The notes under the pieces: model-generated
Database searches by the model: none
The model's input: the letters and a program-made list of their open reading frames with translations, nothing else
What the model was told of the DNA's origin: nothing
Source of the DNA: Heyndrickxia camelliae
GTDB lineage: Bacteria > Bacillota > Bacilli > Bacillales > Bacillaceae_C
Assembly (NCBI RefSeq): GCF_002844575.1
Contig: NZ_PIQO01000009.1
Coordinates: 1-64,000, forward strand
Length of the DNA: 64,000 nucleotides
Direction: 5' to 3'
Made by a program: the position numbers and the translations under genes
In this document: one piece after another, positions 35,107-45,369 of the stretch
Layout of the letters: the number at the start of each line of letters is the position of its first letter
Numbering within the stretch: the first letter of the stretch is position 1

Positions 35107-36090
35107 ATGGATTCACCTATTGTTGTCGAGAGTAATGCCTCTCCTGTCATCAAAACGAAACTGAAGCGTAAAAAAAGATTTTCAATGGATTTTACATTAG
35201 CCTTACTATTTTTATTACCATCGGTTATATTAATAGCCATTTTTGTATACGGATTTATCGGTTGGACTGGTTACGTATCCTTAAGTAATTGGAATACACT
35301 TGTTCCTGATTTTTCATTTGTTGGACTAAAGAACTTCTTATTCTTATTTCATGACTTCAGATTCCTATCGGATGTCCGAAACACCGTGGTCTTTACGATT
35401 CTATTTATTGGAATAGTCCTGATTTTAGGTCTTGTTCTTTCGATTTTCCTAGATCAAAAAATTCGCGGAGAAGCGATTTTTCGAAACATCTTATTCTTCC
35501 CGATGGCATTATCTTTCGTTGTTACGGGCGTCGTTTGGCAATGGATTTTAAACCCATCCACTGGGGTAAATTTGTTTTTAAAAAAATTTGGAATCGAACC
35601 ACTGTGGTATACAGATACGCATATTCTAGCAGGAGTAAAGCTCGGCCAAATTGAAGTGGGTGCTCCGGTGGCGATAATCGCAGTTGTCATTGCAGCTGTT
35701 TGGCAAATGACCGGTTTTTCTTTAGCAATGTATTTAGCAGGGCTTCGTGGTATTTCAGACGAGTTGAAAGAAGCTGCTCGAATGGATGGTGCAACAGAAT
35801 TTCAAGTATATTGGAAGGTCATTATTCCATTATTACGTCCTATTACCGTTAGTGTCATTATCATTATGGCCCATATTTCATTGAAAATCTTTGACCTAAT
35901 TTATTCCATGACAGGACCTGGTGCAAATTTCGTTACCGATGTTCCTGGAGTTTATATGTTTGAAACTACTTTCCGCGGCAACTTTTACGCCAATGGGGCT
36001 GCTATTGCAATTATCATGCTTCTCACAGTTGCAATCTTCATTGTTCCTTATTTAATTATAAGTCGGAGGGGGGATTCAAGTGGCTCTTAG
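35107..36090 (+). CDS. Sugar ABC transporter permease (MalF/UgpA type)
   Basis: The 327-residue protein has about six membrane segments and the EAA loop ELKEAARMDGATEFQVYWKVI (about residues 219-239), which contacts the ATPase. ATG is behind AAGGGGGTAG. It overlaps the second permease gene by 11 bp. No ATPase gene is present in this cluster, so it probably uses a shared MsmX-type ATPase coded elsewhere, as Bacillus CUT1 importers do. Confidence 0.93.
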   Translation: MDSPIVVESNASPVIKTKLKRKKRFSMDFTLALLFLLPSVILIAIFVYGFIGWTGYVSLSNWNTLVPDFSFVGLKNFLFLFHDFRFLSDVRNTVVFTILFIGIVLILGLVLSIFLDQKIRGEAIFRNILFFPMALSFVVTGVVWQWILNPSTGVNLFLKKFGIEPLWYTDTHILAGVKLGQIEVGAPVAIIAVVIAAVWQMTGFSLAMYLAGLRGISDELKEAARMDGATEFQVYWKVIIPLLRPITVSVIIIMAHISLKIFDLIYSMTGPGANFVTDVPGVYMFETTFRGNFYANGAAIAIIMLLTVAIFIVPYLIISRRGDSSGS

Positions 36091-36901
36091 GCGATTATCA
36101 AAACCAATGTTATATTTAATCCTAATCGTTCTTTGCTTGCTTTTTCTCATGCCAGTTTACGTCATACTAGTGACAAGCGTTAAGCCGCTTGATCAAGTTA
36201 CCTTGAGTGACATGTGGAAGCTCCCAACGGCGCTTGACTTTAGCAGTTATCAAGTTGCTTTTGAAAAACTGGCGCCTAATTTTTTGAATTCCCTTTATCT
36301 AGTGATTCCGGCAACCTTTTTATCTGCTTTATTAGGAGCGCTTAATGGCTATGTTCTATCGAAGTGGAGATTTAAAGGGTCGGAAATCTTATTCACTGCG
36401 ATATTGTTCGGAATGTTTATTCCTTATCAAAGTATATTGATTCCGTTGATTCAATTTTTACGGAATATTGGTTTATATAACACTATTCCTGGCTTAATCT
36501 TAGTGCACGTTGTATACGGGATTCCAATCACGACCCTGATGTTCCGAAACTTTTATGCCAATATCCCATTTTCAATGATTGAATCAGCGAAAATAGACGG
36601 AGCAGGGTTCTTAAGAATATTCTATTACATTATGATTCCGTTATCTTTATCAGGATTTGTTGTTGTTGCTATTTGGCAGTTTACGAATATATGGAATGAG
36701 TTTCTTTTTGCAGTAACCATTACTACTTCTGACCAACAACCGATAATGGTAGCATTGCAGAACTTGTCCGGAAGTCAAATTGTTCAGTGGAATGTGCAAA
36801 TGGCTGGTGCCTTGCTTGCAGCACTCCCAACCTTGTTAGTGTATATTTTCCTAGGCAAATATTTTGTGAAGGGATTGTTAGCAGGTTCTGTGAAAGGATA
36901 G
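36080..36901 (+). CDS. Sugar ABC transporter permease (MalG/UgpE type)
   Basis: The 273-residue protein has six membrane segments and the EAA-type loop MIESAKIDGAGFLRIFYYIM. The start (GTG at 36080) lies within the end of the first permease gene with GGAGGGG upstream, so the two are translationally coupled. It completes the importer that begins at 33469. A terminator follows. Confidence 0.93.
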   Translation: MALRRLSKPMLYLILIVLCLLFLMPVYVILVTSVKPLDQVTLSDMWKLPTALDFSSYQVAFEKLAPNFLNSLYLVIPATFLSALLGALNGYVLSKWRFKGSEILFTAILFGMFIPYQSILIPLIQFLRNIGLYNTIPGLILVHVVYGIPITTLMFRNFYANIPFSMIESAKIDGAGFLRIFYYIMIPLSLSGFVVVAIWQFTNIWNEFLFAVTITTSDQQPIMVALQNLSGSQIVQWNVQMAGALLAALPTLLVYIFLGKYFVKGLLAGSVKG

Positions 36902-36907
36902 AAAGGA

Positions 36908-36941
36908 AACAGTTAGCGAAATGGCTAGCTGTTTTTTTTTT
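36908..36941 (+). terminator. Terminator of the CUT1 operon
   Basis: AACAGTTAGC pairs with GCTAGCTGTT around GAAATG, followed by nine T residues. Confidence 0.88.
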
Positions 36942-37008
36942 AGTAGTCCATCTGTAAGAGCATGACTAGCCACATTTCCTCGATAGGACTATATGGAAGC
37001 AGACTATT

Positions 37009-37061
37009 TTGACCCATTCCAACAATGGAAATGTATGATAAAATAAATGAACGTACATGTT
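37009..37061 (+). promoter_or_regulatory. araR promoter region with AraR-like site
   Basis: TTGACC (37009-37014) and TATGAT (37034-37039) are candidate -35/-10 boxes, with a rather long 19-bp gap. ATGAACGTACATGT at 37047-37060 resembles the AraR operator (ACGTACA core) and lies just ahead of the araR ribosome binding site, suggesting autoregulation. The palindrome is less perfect than the other AraR sites of the window. Confidence 0.55.
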
Positions 37062-37079
37062 TACAAAGGTGGAGGCAAA

Positions 37080-38159
37080 ATGGTCGTAAAATATAAACAA
37101 GTAAAAGAACAGATCAAATCTTGGATACAAGAAGGCCAAATTAAACCAAATCAAAAGATTAAATCAGAAAATGAACTTGTGGAGGAGTTTGAAGTCAGCA
37201 GGCATACAATTAGACAGGCTTTGGGTGAGCTGGTGAATGAGGGATGGCTGTATCGGGAACAAGGACGAGGAACTTTTTGTAAAGACCAAAGTCATCGAAA
37301 AAAACAAATTGATAGAACAATTGGTATTATCACCACATCTATATCAGATTATATATTTCCATCCATAATTAGAGGAATAGAATCATATTTAAGTGAAAAA
37401 GGCTATAATTTGCTTTTGGCCAGTACAAATAATAATACAGACCGAGAAAAAAAATGTCTGGAGAATATATTGAGCAAAAAACTTGATGGATTGATTGTAG
37501 AACCCACTAAGAGTGCACTGTATAATCCTAATTTAAATACGTACTTTAGTTTAGAAAAAAATAATATTCCATATGTAATGATAAATGCTTTTTATTCAGA
37601 ATTACAGCCTGCAAGTATTACAGTTGATGATGAACTTGGAGGATTTTTGGCTGCTGAGCATTTAATAAAATTGGGACATAAACAAATAGCTGGCATCTTC
37701 AAGTCCGATGATATGCAAGGAATGAATCGGATGAAGGGATTTATTAGAGCCCATAGAGAGTACAATGTACATATTCAGCCGGGAATGATTATATCGTATA
37801 ACACAGAAGAAAAAAATACGAAACCGCAATTAGAGGCTAGTCGTTTACTTCATCTGAAAGATAGGCCGACAGCATTTTTCTGTTATAATGATGAAATTGC
37901 CATTGCAGTTTTGGATACTATTAGGGAGAACTCATTAAAAGTTCCTGAAGATGTTTCCATCGTAGGGTTTGATGATTCCCAGCTTTCTGTTGCATCAGAA
38001 GTGAAATTGACGACACTAACCCATCCGCAAATGGAAATGGGAATCCAAGCAGCGAAAATGATAGTAGATGCAATAGAAAACGAAAAAATCACTGTTCAGG
38101 AACAACCGGTCATATATCAACCTCAATTAATTATTAGAAACTCAACGGCACCTTACTAA
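37080..38159 (+). CDS. araR: Arabinose operon repressor AraR
   Basis: The 359-residue protein joins an N-terminal GntR winged helix (YKQVKEQIKSWIQEGQI … LVEEFEVSRHTIRQALGELV, residues 4-65) to a LacI-like effector-binding domain (IGIITTSISDYIFPSIIRGI, FFCYNDEIAIAVLDTI, SIVGFDDSQLS). This GntR-LacI mix is the hallmark of AraR. ATG at 37080 follows GGTGGAGG; the upstream ATG lies inside the operator. TTGTACGTACAA operators stand ahead of araD and the sugar importer, so it should repress both until L-arabinose binds. Confidence 0.95.
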   Translation: MVVKYKQVKEQIKSWIQEGQIKPNQKIKSENELVEEFEVSRHTIRQALGELVNEGWLYREQGRGTFCKDQSHRKKQIDRTIGIITTSISDYIFPSIIRGIESYLSEKGYNLLLASTNNNTDREKKCLENILSKKLDGLIVEPTKSALYNPNLNTYFSLEKNNIPYVMINAFYSELQPASITVDDELGGFLAAEHLIKLGHKQIAGIFKSDDMQGMNRMKGFIRAHREYNVHIQPGMIISYNTEEKNTKPQLEASRLLHLKDRPTAFFCYNDEIAIAVLDTIRENSLKVPEDVSIVGFDDSQLSVASEVKLTTLTHPQMEMGIQAAKMIVDAIENEKITVQEQPVIYQPQLIIRNSTAPY

Positions 38160-38171
38160 AATAAATCACTC

Positions 38172-38185
38172 CTGTACGTACAAAT
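38172..38185. promoter_or_regulatory. AraR operator, distal site
   Basis: CTGTACGTACAAAT contains the perfect palindrome TGTACGTACA. It lies just behind araR and 165 bp (centre to centre) ahead of the site in the araD promoter, so cooperative binding by looping is possible. Confidence 0.8.
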
Positions 38186-38220
38186 TCCAATTTTTAAAGC
38201 ATAATATAAAGCTAATTACT

Positions 38221-38245
38221 AAAGCCGAAAAAAACGGCTTTTTTA
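38221..38245 (+). terminator. Terminator behind araR
   Basis: AAGCCG and CGGCTT pair around seven A residues, followed by TTTT. It isolates araR from the araDBA promoter. Confidence 0.85.
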
Positions 38246-38328
38246 TTTTATTAATAAGAATATTTTTTTGCTAATAGGTGATTGGAACTTTTAATATAAA
38301 AAATGTTGAAAATTTTTAGAAAAAGATG

Positions 38329-38357
38329 TGGTAAACTTGTACGTACAATTATATAAT
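38329..38357 (+). promoter_or_regulatory. araDBA promoter with AraR operator
   Basis: TATAAT at 38352-38357 is the -10 box, with a weak TGGTAA -35 box 17 bp upstream. The perfect operator TTGTACGTACAA (38337-38348) fills the spacer, so bound AraR would block polymerase directly. Confidence 0.88.
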
Positions 38358-38401
38358 GTAAATACATCATATTTAGTTGAAGAGAGAAGGGGGTGTGCGA
38401 T

Positions 38402-39094
38402 GTGTTAGGTCAACTAAAAGCAGAGGTGCTTCAGGCAAATAAAGATTTAGTAAAATATGGACTTGTGACTTTTACTTGGGGAAATGTGAGTGGATTTGAT
38501 CGTAACTCGGGATTGATTGTTATTAAGCCAAGTGGTGTTCCATACGAGACTTTAAACATAAAGGATTTAGTAGTTTTAGACCTAGATGGAAATATTGTGG
38601 AAGGGAATTTGAAACCATCTTCCGATACGCCAACACACTTGGAACTATATAAAAGATTTCCACAAATAAGTGGGATAGTTCACACTCATTCTGAATGGGC
38701 TACCAGTTGGGCACAGGCAGGAAAAAGTATACCGGTACTTGGAACTACACATGCGGATTATTTTTATGGTGATATCCCTTGCACAAGGAAAATGACTACA
38801 TTTGAAATTGAACAATCGTATGAAAAGGAAACGGGTACCGTTATTATCGAGGAGATTGGCGATAGAGATCCGCTGAAGATTCCAGGCATATTAGTAAATA
38901 GCCATGGTCCTTTTGCGTGGGGGAAATCTCCCGAAAATGCGGTACATAATGCTGTTGTATTAGAAGAAGTTGCGAAAATGGCATTAAGAACGTACTCATT
39001 AAATCCAAATATAAAAAATATAGAAAGAAGCTTGCTGGATAAGCACTTTTTACGCAAACATGGAGAAGCTGCTTACTATGGCCAAAATCAATAG
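38402..39094 (+). CDS. araD: L-ribulose-5-phosphate 4-epimerase
   Basis: The 230-residue protein matches Ara[47 protein letters not shown] (metal His pair), [15 protein letters not shown] and NSHGPFAWG (third His). It converts L-ribulose-5-phosphate to D-xylulose-5-phosphate for the pentose phosphate pathway. GTG at 38402 ([10 protein letters not shown]) has AAGGGGG at proper spacing and fits the family start better than the GTG at 38393. First gene of araDBA. Confidence 0.95.
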   Translation: MLGQLKAEVLQANKDLVKYGLVTFTWGNVSGFDRNSGLIVIKPSGVPYETLNIKDLVVLDLDGNIVEGNLKPSSDTPTHLELYKRFPQISGIVHTHSEWATSWAQAGKSIPVLGTTHADYFYGDIPCTRKMTTFEIEQSYEKETGTVIIEEIGDRDPLKIPGILVNSHGPFAWGKSPENAVHNAVVLEEVAKMALRTYSLNPNIKNIERSLLDKHFLRKHGEAAYYGQNQ

Positions 39095-39111
39095 CTTGGG
39101 AGAGTTTAAAA

Positions 39112-40818
39112 ATGATAGATAAATATTCTATAGGAGTAGATTACGGAACGGAATCAGGACGTGCTGTATTAGTTAGATTATCTGACGGTGCTGAAATAGC
39201 TGAACATGTAACTTCATATCCTCACTCTGTAATCGATGAAACATTACCTGTATCAAATTTACAGTTGGGATACGATTGGGCTTTGCAACATCCGAATGAT
39301 TATATGGAAGTTCTTAAACAGTCTGTTCCATCTATTATAAAAACTTCAGGTATAGACCCATCAAATGTTGTGGGCATAGGTATTGATTTTACTGCTTGTA
39401 CAATGCTGCCTGTAGATGCTAATGGTGAACCTTTATGTTTTAAACGAGAGTTAATGAGTGACCCCCATAGTTGGGTGAAATTATGGAAACACCATGCTGC
39501 ACAGGAAGAGGCTAATCTTATTAACAAAGCTGCAGAGGAAAATGGCGAATCATTTCTTGGGAGATACGGGGGCAGAATTTCATCCGAATGGATGATAGCG
39601 AAGATTTGGCAAATACTTAACGAATCTCCAAAAATTTATGAGCAAACAGATCGTTTTCTGGAAGCAACCGATTGGGTCGTATTTAAAATGACTGGAAATA
39701 TAATACGGAATAGTTGTACAGCAGGTTATAAAGCGCTTTGGCATAAAAAAGATGGTTATCCAAGCAGAGAATTTTTTAAATCCCTCGACCCGCGATTGGA
39801 ATTCCTAGTTGAAACCAAATTACGAGGGGAGATTGTCCCGTTAGGAACCAAAGCAGGTTCTTTAACTCCAGAAATGGCTGAAGTTATGGGGCTTTTGCCT
39901 GGAATAGCTGTAGCGGTGGGGAATGTAGATGCCCATGCAGCAGTACCAGGAGTAGGAGTTGTAGAACCTGGAAAATTAGTAATGGCCATGGGTACATCTA
40001 TATGCCATATGCTTTTAGGTACAGAAGAAAAACAAGTGGAAGGCATGTGTGGAGTGGTAGAAGACGGTATTATACCTGGGTATTATGGATACGAAGCAGG
40101 ACAGTCAGCGGTTGGAGATATTTTTGCTTGGTTCGTAGAGCAAGGGATCCCAAGTTATGTAAAAGAAGCGGCAGTTAAAGAACAAGTAGATATTCATGCA
40201 TGGCTGGAAAAAAGAGCTAGTTCATTTCTTCCCGGTGAGACAGGGTTGCTAGCGCTTGACTGGTGGAATGGAAACCGCTCCGTTTTAGTTGATACCGATT
40301 TAACAGGTCTAATTATCGGGTATACATTGCAAACCAAGCCAGAGGAAATATACAGGGCGTTACTCGAATCGACAGCATTTGGCACAAAGAAAATTGTAGA
40401 CGCTTTCAACAGTAACGGTGTAACGGTCAATGAACTTTACGCCTGTGGGGGTCTACCTCAAAAAAACAAATTATTAATGCAAATATATGCTGATGTAACG
40501 AATCTTGAAATAAAAGTTGCCGATTCCAAACATACACCAGCGGTTGGTGCGGCAATGTTCGGTGCAGTTGCAGCCGGACGGGAAAAAGGCGGTTATGATT
40601 CTATAGTGGAAGCAGCCAAAAAAATGGGAAGAATTCGTGAGGAAACATATAGACCTATTCCTGAAAATGTGGAAGTGTATGAACAATTATATCGGGAATA
40701 TGTGATTTTGCATGATTATTTCGGTAGAGGCCCTAACAATGTAATGAAGAAACTAAAACATATCAAACAAGGTCTAACGGAAAAAAACAAAGGCAAACAA
40801 AAGGAGGCAGCAAGATGA
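39112..40818 (+). CDS. araB: L-ribulokinase
   Basis: The 568-residue protein is an FGGY kinase: [17 protein letters not shown] (ATP and metal site), [27 protein letters not shown], and [19 protein letters not shown], the FGGY C-terminal signature. B. subtilis AraB is 560 residues. It phosphorylates L-ribulose at C5. It starts 18 bp after araD and its last codons overlap the araA start by 4 bp, so the pair is coupled. The C-terminal 20 residues are very Lys-rich. Confidence 0.95.
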   Translation: MIDKYSIGVDYGTESGRAVLVRLSDGAEIAEHVTSYPHSVIDETLPVSNLQLGYDWALQHPNDYMEVLKQSVPSIIKTSGIDPSNVVGIGIDFTACTMLPVDANGEPLCFKRELMSDPHSWVKLWKHHAAQEEANLINKAAEENGESFLGRYGGRISSEWMIAKIWQILNESPKIYEQTDRFLEATDWVVFKMTGNIIRNSCTAGYKALWHKKDGYPSREFFKSLDPRLEFLVETKLRGEIVPLGTKAGSLTPEMAEVMGLLPGIAVAVGNVDAHAAVPGVGVVEPGKLVMAMGTSICHMLLGTEEKQVEGMCGVVEDGIIPGYYGYEAGQSAVGDIFAWFVEQGIPSYVKEAAVKEQVDIHAWLEKRASSFLPGETGLLALDWWNGNRSVLVDTDLTGLIIGYTLQTKPEEIYRALLESTAFGTKKIVDAFNSNGVTVNELYACGGLPQKNKLLMQIYADVTNLEIKVADSKHTPAVGAAMFGAVAAGREKGGYDSIVEAAKKMGRIREETYRPIPENVEVYEQLYREYVILHDYFGRGPNNVMKKLKHIKQGLTEKNKGKQKEAAR

Positions 40819-42305
40819 TTGAAAATAAAGCATACGAATTTTGGTTTGTTACAGGTAGCCAACATCTATATGGAATGGAAACACTCCAAAAAGTAGAGGA
40901 ACATTCTAAGCAAATGGTTCAGGGGCTAAACGAAGACAGGACGCTTACTTCACCAATCGTTTTTAAGTCCGTTTTAACAACAGCTGATGAAATCTATCAA
41001 TTAGTATTGGATGCCAATTCACATGAGTATTGTGCTGGAATTATTACATGGATGCATACTTTCTCCCCTGCTAAAATGTGGATTGCTGGATTATCTGAGC
41101 TAAAAAAACCATTGGTTCATCTACATACTCAATATAATCGGGATATACCGTGGGAAAGTATTGATATGGATTTTATGAACTTAAATCAATCCGCACATGG
41201 TGACCGGGAATTTGGATTTATCGGAGCAAGAATGAATATTCCGCGAAAAGTTGTAGCGGGATACTGGGAATCTCCAAATGTCCGGGAACGATTAGCAAAA
41301 TGGATGCATACTGCTATAGGTTATAGTGAAGGGAAACATCTAAAAATTGCACGTTTTGGGGATAATATGAGGTCTGTAGCGGTCACAGAAGGGGATAAGA
41401 TAGAAGCACAAATACAATTAGGATGGACCGTGGATGGATATGGTGTTGGGGATCTTGTAGAGTATGTGAATTCTGTCCCCAAACAAGCTATTGATGAATT
41501 ATTGGACCAATACTTTGAACTATACGAAATCCCATACAACCCAGAAAACGAACACTATGTTAAGCAATCTATTCGAGAACAGGCACGTATGGAAATTGGA
41601 TTAAAATCCTTCCTGAAAAATGGAGGTTATACGGCGTTTACTACAACATTTGAAGATTTACATGGATTAAAGCAATTGCCAGGTCTTGCGGTTCAACGAC
41701 TTATGGCTGAAGGCTATGGATTTGGCGGGGAGGGTGACTGGAAAACAGCCGCATTATTAAGAGTAATGAAAGTAATGGCAAATGGTGAAGCAACAAGCTT
41801 TATGGAGGACTATACCTATCATTTTGAACCAAATAATGAGTTTATTCTAGGTTCCCATATGTTAGAGGTATGTCCAAGCATTGCTGCAACGCGTCCAAAA
41901 TTACAGGTACATCCTTTATCCATTGGAGGCAAGGAAGATCCAGCTCGCCTTGTGTTTGATGGAAAGAATGGTACTGCAATTGTAGCTTCAATTATTGATC
42001 TTGGAAAGAGATTTCGATTAATTGTGAATGAGATTGAAGCGATAAGACCGATGATGGACATGCCAAATCTTCCTGTTGCTCGTGTATTGTGGAAGCCTTC
42101 ACCAAATTTAACGGATTCCACAGAATCATGGATTATAGCAGGTGGTGCACATCATACTGTATTTTCATTATCCGTTAGGACAGAACAATTAATAGATTGG
42201 GCAGAAATGATAGGTATGGAATGTGTAGTAATTAATGAACATACGAATCCCTTGCAATTAAGAAATCAAATAAAAATAAGTGACCTTGCTTGGAGTCTTC
42301 GATAA
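40815..42305 (+). CDS. araA: L-arabinose isomerase
   Basis: The 496-residue protein has the same length as B. subtilis AraA and its motifs: [12 protein letters not shown] at the N-terminus, [24 protein letters not shown], the metal-site regions [20 protein letters not shown] and [12 protein letters not shown], and [13 protein letters not shown] (metal His). It converts L-arabinose to L-ribulose. ATG has AAAGGAGG upstream, inside the end of araB. No terminator follows, so some read-through into the importer genes is possible. Confidence 0.96.
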   Translation: MIENKAYEFWFVTGSQHLYGMETLQKVEEHSKQMVQGLNEDRTLTSPIVFKSVLTTADEIYQLVLDANSHEYCAGIITWMHTFSPAKMWIAGLSELKKPLVHLHTQYNRDIPWESIDMDFMNLNQSAHGDREFGFIGARMNIPRKVVAGYWESPNVRERLAKWMHTAIGYSEGKHLKIARFGDNMRSVAVTEGDKIEAQIQLGWTVDGYGVGDLVEYVNSVPKQAIDELLDQYFELYEIPYNPENEHYVKQSIREQARMEIGLKSFLKNGGYTAFTTTFEDLHGLKQLPGLAVQRLMAEGYGFGGEGDWKTAALLRVMKVMANGEATSFMEDYTYHFEPNNEFILGSHMLEVCPSIAATRPKLQVHPLSIGGKEDPARLVFDGKNGTAIVASIIDLGKRFRLIVNEIEAIRPMMDMPNLPVARVLWKPSPNLTDSTESWIIAGGAHHTVFSLSVRTEQLIDWAEMIGMECVVINEHTNPLQLRNQIKISDLAWSLR

Positions 42306-42377
42306 AAATAGGTATAGTAGATAAGTTTTGCAAAAACATTGGGAGTATTATGTGAAATCAGCAACTCCTTATTGCGG

Positions 42378-42398
42378 TTGTACGTACAAATTTATAAT
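42378..42398 (+). promoter_or_regulatory. AraR-controlled promoter of the sugar importer
   Basis: The perfect operator TTGTACGTACAA (42378-42389) is followed directly by TATAAT (42393-42398). A -35 box is unclear (TATTGC at 42370). The site shows that the importer behind it belongs to the arabinose regulon. A weaker cre-like sequence (TGTAAGCGCATACT) lies at 42420-42433. Confidence 0.85.
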
Positions 42399-42516
42399 AT
42401 TATATCCTGCATCCCTTATTGTAAGCGCATACTGCTCGGTAGGGAATGGCTATGGTATCTATGATAATTTCATAGATATTAAGTATAAATTGAAAATTTT
42501 TGAGGGGGAAATATTA

Positions 42517-43590
42517 ATGAAGAGGTTTATATCCTTTATGCTTCTTTTAACTATGATCATTGCGCTAACAGCTTGCGGAAGTAAAACTAGTGGTGGGAAA
42601 AGTGGGTTTGTAGGAATATCTATGCCTACTAAATCATCGGAAAGATGGATTAATGATGGAAATTACATGGTAAAAGAATTCAAGAAATTAGGATATAAGA
42701 CAGATTTGCAATATGGGGAGGATGTGGTTGAGAACCAAGTATCACAAATTGAAAATATGATTACTAAAGGGGTAGATGTTTTAGTTATCGCACCAATAGA
42801 TGGTGAAGCTTTAACAAACGTACTAGAAGAAGCGCATAAGCAAAACATAAAAGTAATTGCATATGATCGCTTAATTAAAAAGAGTAAATATGTAGATTAT
42901 TATGCTACTTTCGATAACTTTAAGGTTGGTGTTATTCAAGGTTCATATATTGAAGATAAGCTTGGTTTAAAAGATGGAAAAGGACCGTTTAATATTGAGA
43001 TATTTGCTGGTTCTCCTGATGATAACAACGCGTACTTTTTCTTTGATGGTGCTATGTCTGTGCTTAAACCATATATTGACTCTGGTAAATTAGTTGTTCG
43101 CAGTAAACAAACAAAGTTTGAACAAGCTGCAACTTTAAGATGGGACGGCGCTACCGCACAAGCTAGAATGGATAATCTATTAAGTGCCAACTATACGACA
43201 GAAAAGGTAGATGCAGTATTATCTCCATATGATGGCATCAGTATTGGAGTGCTTTCATCACTTAAAGGAGTTGGATATGGTACTGCTTCAAAACCAATGC
43301 CAATTGTAACTGGTCAAGATGCCGAACTAGCATCTGTTAAATCCATTATTGCTGGTGAACAAACACAAACCGTATTTAAAGATACACGAGAATTAGCGAA
43401 ACAGGCAGTTAAGATGGCAAATTCAGTGCTAAAAGGGAAAAAGGCGGACGTAAATGATACCAAAACTTATGATAATGGTGAAAAGGTAGTTCCTGCATAT
43501 TTATTACAACCGGTATCTGTAGATAAAGAGAATTATAAAGATGTTTTAGTTGATAGTGGTTATTACAAAGAAGCTGAATTAAATAAATAG
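42517..43590 (+). CDS. chvE: ChvE-type multiple-sugar-binding lipoprotein
   Basis: The 357-residue protein has a lipoprotein signal ([13 protein letters not shown], lipobox Cys20) and a type 1 periplasmic-binding fold: [60 protein letters not shown] and [12 protein letters not shown]. This is the ChvE group, which binds arabinose, glucose, galactose and related aldoses. The start at 42517 follows GAGGGGGA; the longer upstream frame covers the promoter. It should deliver arabinose to the MmsA/MmsB importer behind it. Confidence 0.92.
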   Translation: MKRFISFMLLLTMIIALTACGSKTSGGKSGFVGISMPTKSSERWINDGNYMVKEFKKLGYKTDLQYGEDVVENQVSQIENMITKGVDVLVIAPIDGEALTNVLEEAHKQNIKVIAYDRLIKKSKYVDYYATFDNFKVGVIQGSYIEDKLGLKDGKGPFNIEIFAGSPDDNNAYFFFDGAMSVLKPYIDSGKLVVRSKQTKFEQAATLRWDGATAQARMDNLLSANYTTEKVDAVLSPYDGISIGVLSSLKGVGYGTASKPMPIVTGQDAELASVKSIIAGEQTQTVFKDTRELAKQAVKMANSVLKGKKADVNDTKTYDNGEKVVPAYLLQPVSVDKENYKDVLVDSGYYKEAELNK

Positions 43591-43664
43591 ATAAGCCAAA
43601 GTAATAACGATTTGGTGTTGGAGATTAATCTCTGCCAAGTCTTAACCGAATGAACGTAAGTAAG

Positions 43665-43716
43665 ATCCCCACTTCAAAACTAATAGGGAAAAAATAAGGA
43701 TAGGTGGGGGTTTTTT
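43665..43716 (+). terminator. Partial terminator between binding protein and ATPase genes
   Basis: ATCCCCAC pairs with GTGGGGGT across a loop of about 31 bases, followed by TTTTTT. It probably makes the binding protein more abundant than the membrane parts. Confidence 0.65.
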
Positions 43717-43835
43717 GTAAAAAAGGCAAAAAGTATCGAATACAAGTTGAGTTTAAGATTCATTTTTTAATAGTGGGAAATCTCCACTGTTTGAAGTTTC
43801 ACTACTTTTACATTTTAAAAAGGCGTGGTGATTAC

Positions 43836-45365
43836 ATGTCAAAAAATATTCTAGAAATGAGGAAAATCACGAAGGAATTCCCTGGTGTAAAGGCGTTAGA
43901 AAATGTGAACCTAAAGGTGAAGGAAGGGGAAATCCACGCACTTTGTGGTGAAAACGGCGCGGGAAAATCCACCTTAATGAAAGTATTAAGCGGTGTATAT
44001 CCTTATGGAACCTATCAAGGCGATATCTTATTTAAGGATAAAATATGCTCCTTTAAGGATATAAAGCAAAGTGAGAGCTTAGGTATAGTTATAATTCATC
44101 AAGAGCTTGCACTTATCCCTGATTTATCCATAGCTGAAAATATATTTTTAGGAAATGAGCAGGCGAAAAGAGGAATCATTGATTGGAATCAAACGAAAGT
44201 GAAAACAAAAAGCCTATTAGAAAAAGTAGGATTGTATGAATCTCCTGATACATTAATTCGAAATCTAGGTGTAGGGAAACAGCAACTGGTAGAGATAGCA
44301 AAGGCTTTAGCAAAAGAAGTAAAGCTCCTTATTTTGGATGAACCCACTGCTGCATTAAATGAGCATGACAGTGAAAATCTATTAAATTTATTACAAGAAT
44401 TTCGTTTACAAGGGATGACCTCTATTATCATCTCTCATAAATTAAATGAAATATCGAGGGTTGCCGATTCTATTACTATTTTAAGAGATGGAAAAACAAT
44501 CGAAACTTTAGACATGAAAGCGGGAGATGTAACAGAGGATCGTATTATTAAAGGAATGGTTGGCAGGGACTTAACCAATCGTTATCCTTCGCGGGAACCA
44601 AATATCGGTAATACCATTTTTGAAATTAAGGATTGGAATGTCTACCACCCAACTTTAACTGATAAAAAGGTAATTCATGACGTCAATATTACTATTCGAA
44701 AAGGGGAAATAGTGGGCATTGCAGGTCTAATGGGGGCAGGACGTACCGAATTGGCTATGAGTATATTTGGAAAATCTTATGGAAGAAAAATAACTGGAAG
44801 AATGGTAAAGGATGGTAAAGAAATCAAGTTAAAGAGTGTAGAAAAGGCTATTTCGGAAGGAATTGCTTATGTAACGGAGGATCGCAAAAATTATGGACTC
44901 ATTTTAATTGATGATATAAAAAGGAATATCACATTAGCAAACTTAAAAAAAATATCAAAAAGAAGTGTCATTAACGATAGGCAAGAGATTATTGAAGCGG
45001 AATCATTCCGTCAAAAGATGAATATCAAAGCACCTGATATTTTACAAAATACTAATAATCTAAGTGGCGGGAATCAGCAAAAAGTAGTTTTAAGTAAGTG
45101 GATTTTTTCCGATCCGGAAATATTAATTTTGGATGAACCAACTCGCGGTATTGATGTGGGAGCTAAATATGAAATCTATACTATTATTAACCAATTAGCA
45201 TCAGAGGGAAAAGGCATATTAGTAATATCCTCAGAGTTGCCGGAAATTATAGGAATATGTGATCGAATTTATATTATGAATGAAGGAAGTATAACGGGTG
45301 AAATAGAGAAGGAAAATGCTACACAGGAAGAAATAATGAAGTATATGACAAAGAGCAGGAGGTAG
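43836..45365 (+). CDS. mmsA: Sugar ABC transporter ATPase (MmsA/GguA type)
   Basis: The 509-residue protein holds two ATPase domains. The first has Walker [10 protein letters not shown], signature [15 protein letters not shown] and Walker [12 protein letters not shown]. The second has a degenerate Walker A region ([10 protein letters not shown]), signature [15 protein letters not shown] and Walker [15 protein letters not shown]. This tandem form is typical of CUT2 importers. ATG at 43836 is preceded by GGTGATT, a modest binding site; the longer frame upstream covers a terminator. The permease starts 5 bp after the stop codon. Confidence 0.93.
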   Translation: MSKNILEMRKITKEFPGVKALENVNLKVKEGEIHALCGENGAGKSTLMKVLSGVYPYGTYQGDILFKDKICSFKDIKQSESLGIVIIHQELALIPDLSIAENIFLGNEQAKRGIIDWNQTKVKTKSLLEKVGLYESPDTLIRNLGVGKQQLVEIAKALAKEVKLLILDEPTAALNEHDSENLLNLLQEFRLQGMTSIIISHKLNEISRVADSITILRDGKTIETLDMKAGDVTEDRIIKGMVGRDLTNRYPSREPNIGNTIFEIKDWNVYHPTLTDKKVIHDVNITIRKGEIVGIAGLMGAGRTELAMSIFGKSYGRKITGRMVKDGKEIKLKSVEKAISEGIAYVTEDRKNYGLILIDDIKRNITLANLKKISKRSVINDRQEIIEAESFRQKMNIKAPDILQNTNNLSGGNQQKVVLSKWIFSDPEILILDEPTRGIDVGAKYEIYTIINQLASEGKGILVISSELPEIIGICDRIYIMNEGSITGEIEKENATQEEIMKYMTKSRR

Positions 45366-45369
45366 AATA

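Noticed and set aside
42328-42516. N-terminal extension of the ChvE-like lipoprotein
   Set aside because: It spans the AraR operator and promoter and would bury the lipoprotein signal peptide.
43704-43835. N-terminal extension of the MmsA-type ATPase
   Set aside because: The extra residues cover a terminator T-run and are absent from the family; ATG at 43836 begins right at the first conserved segment.
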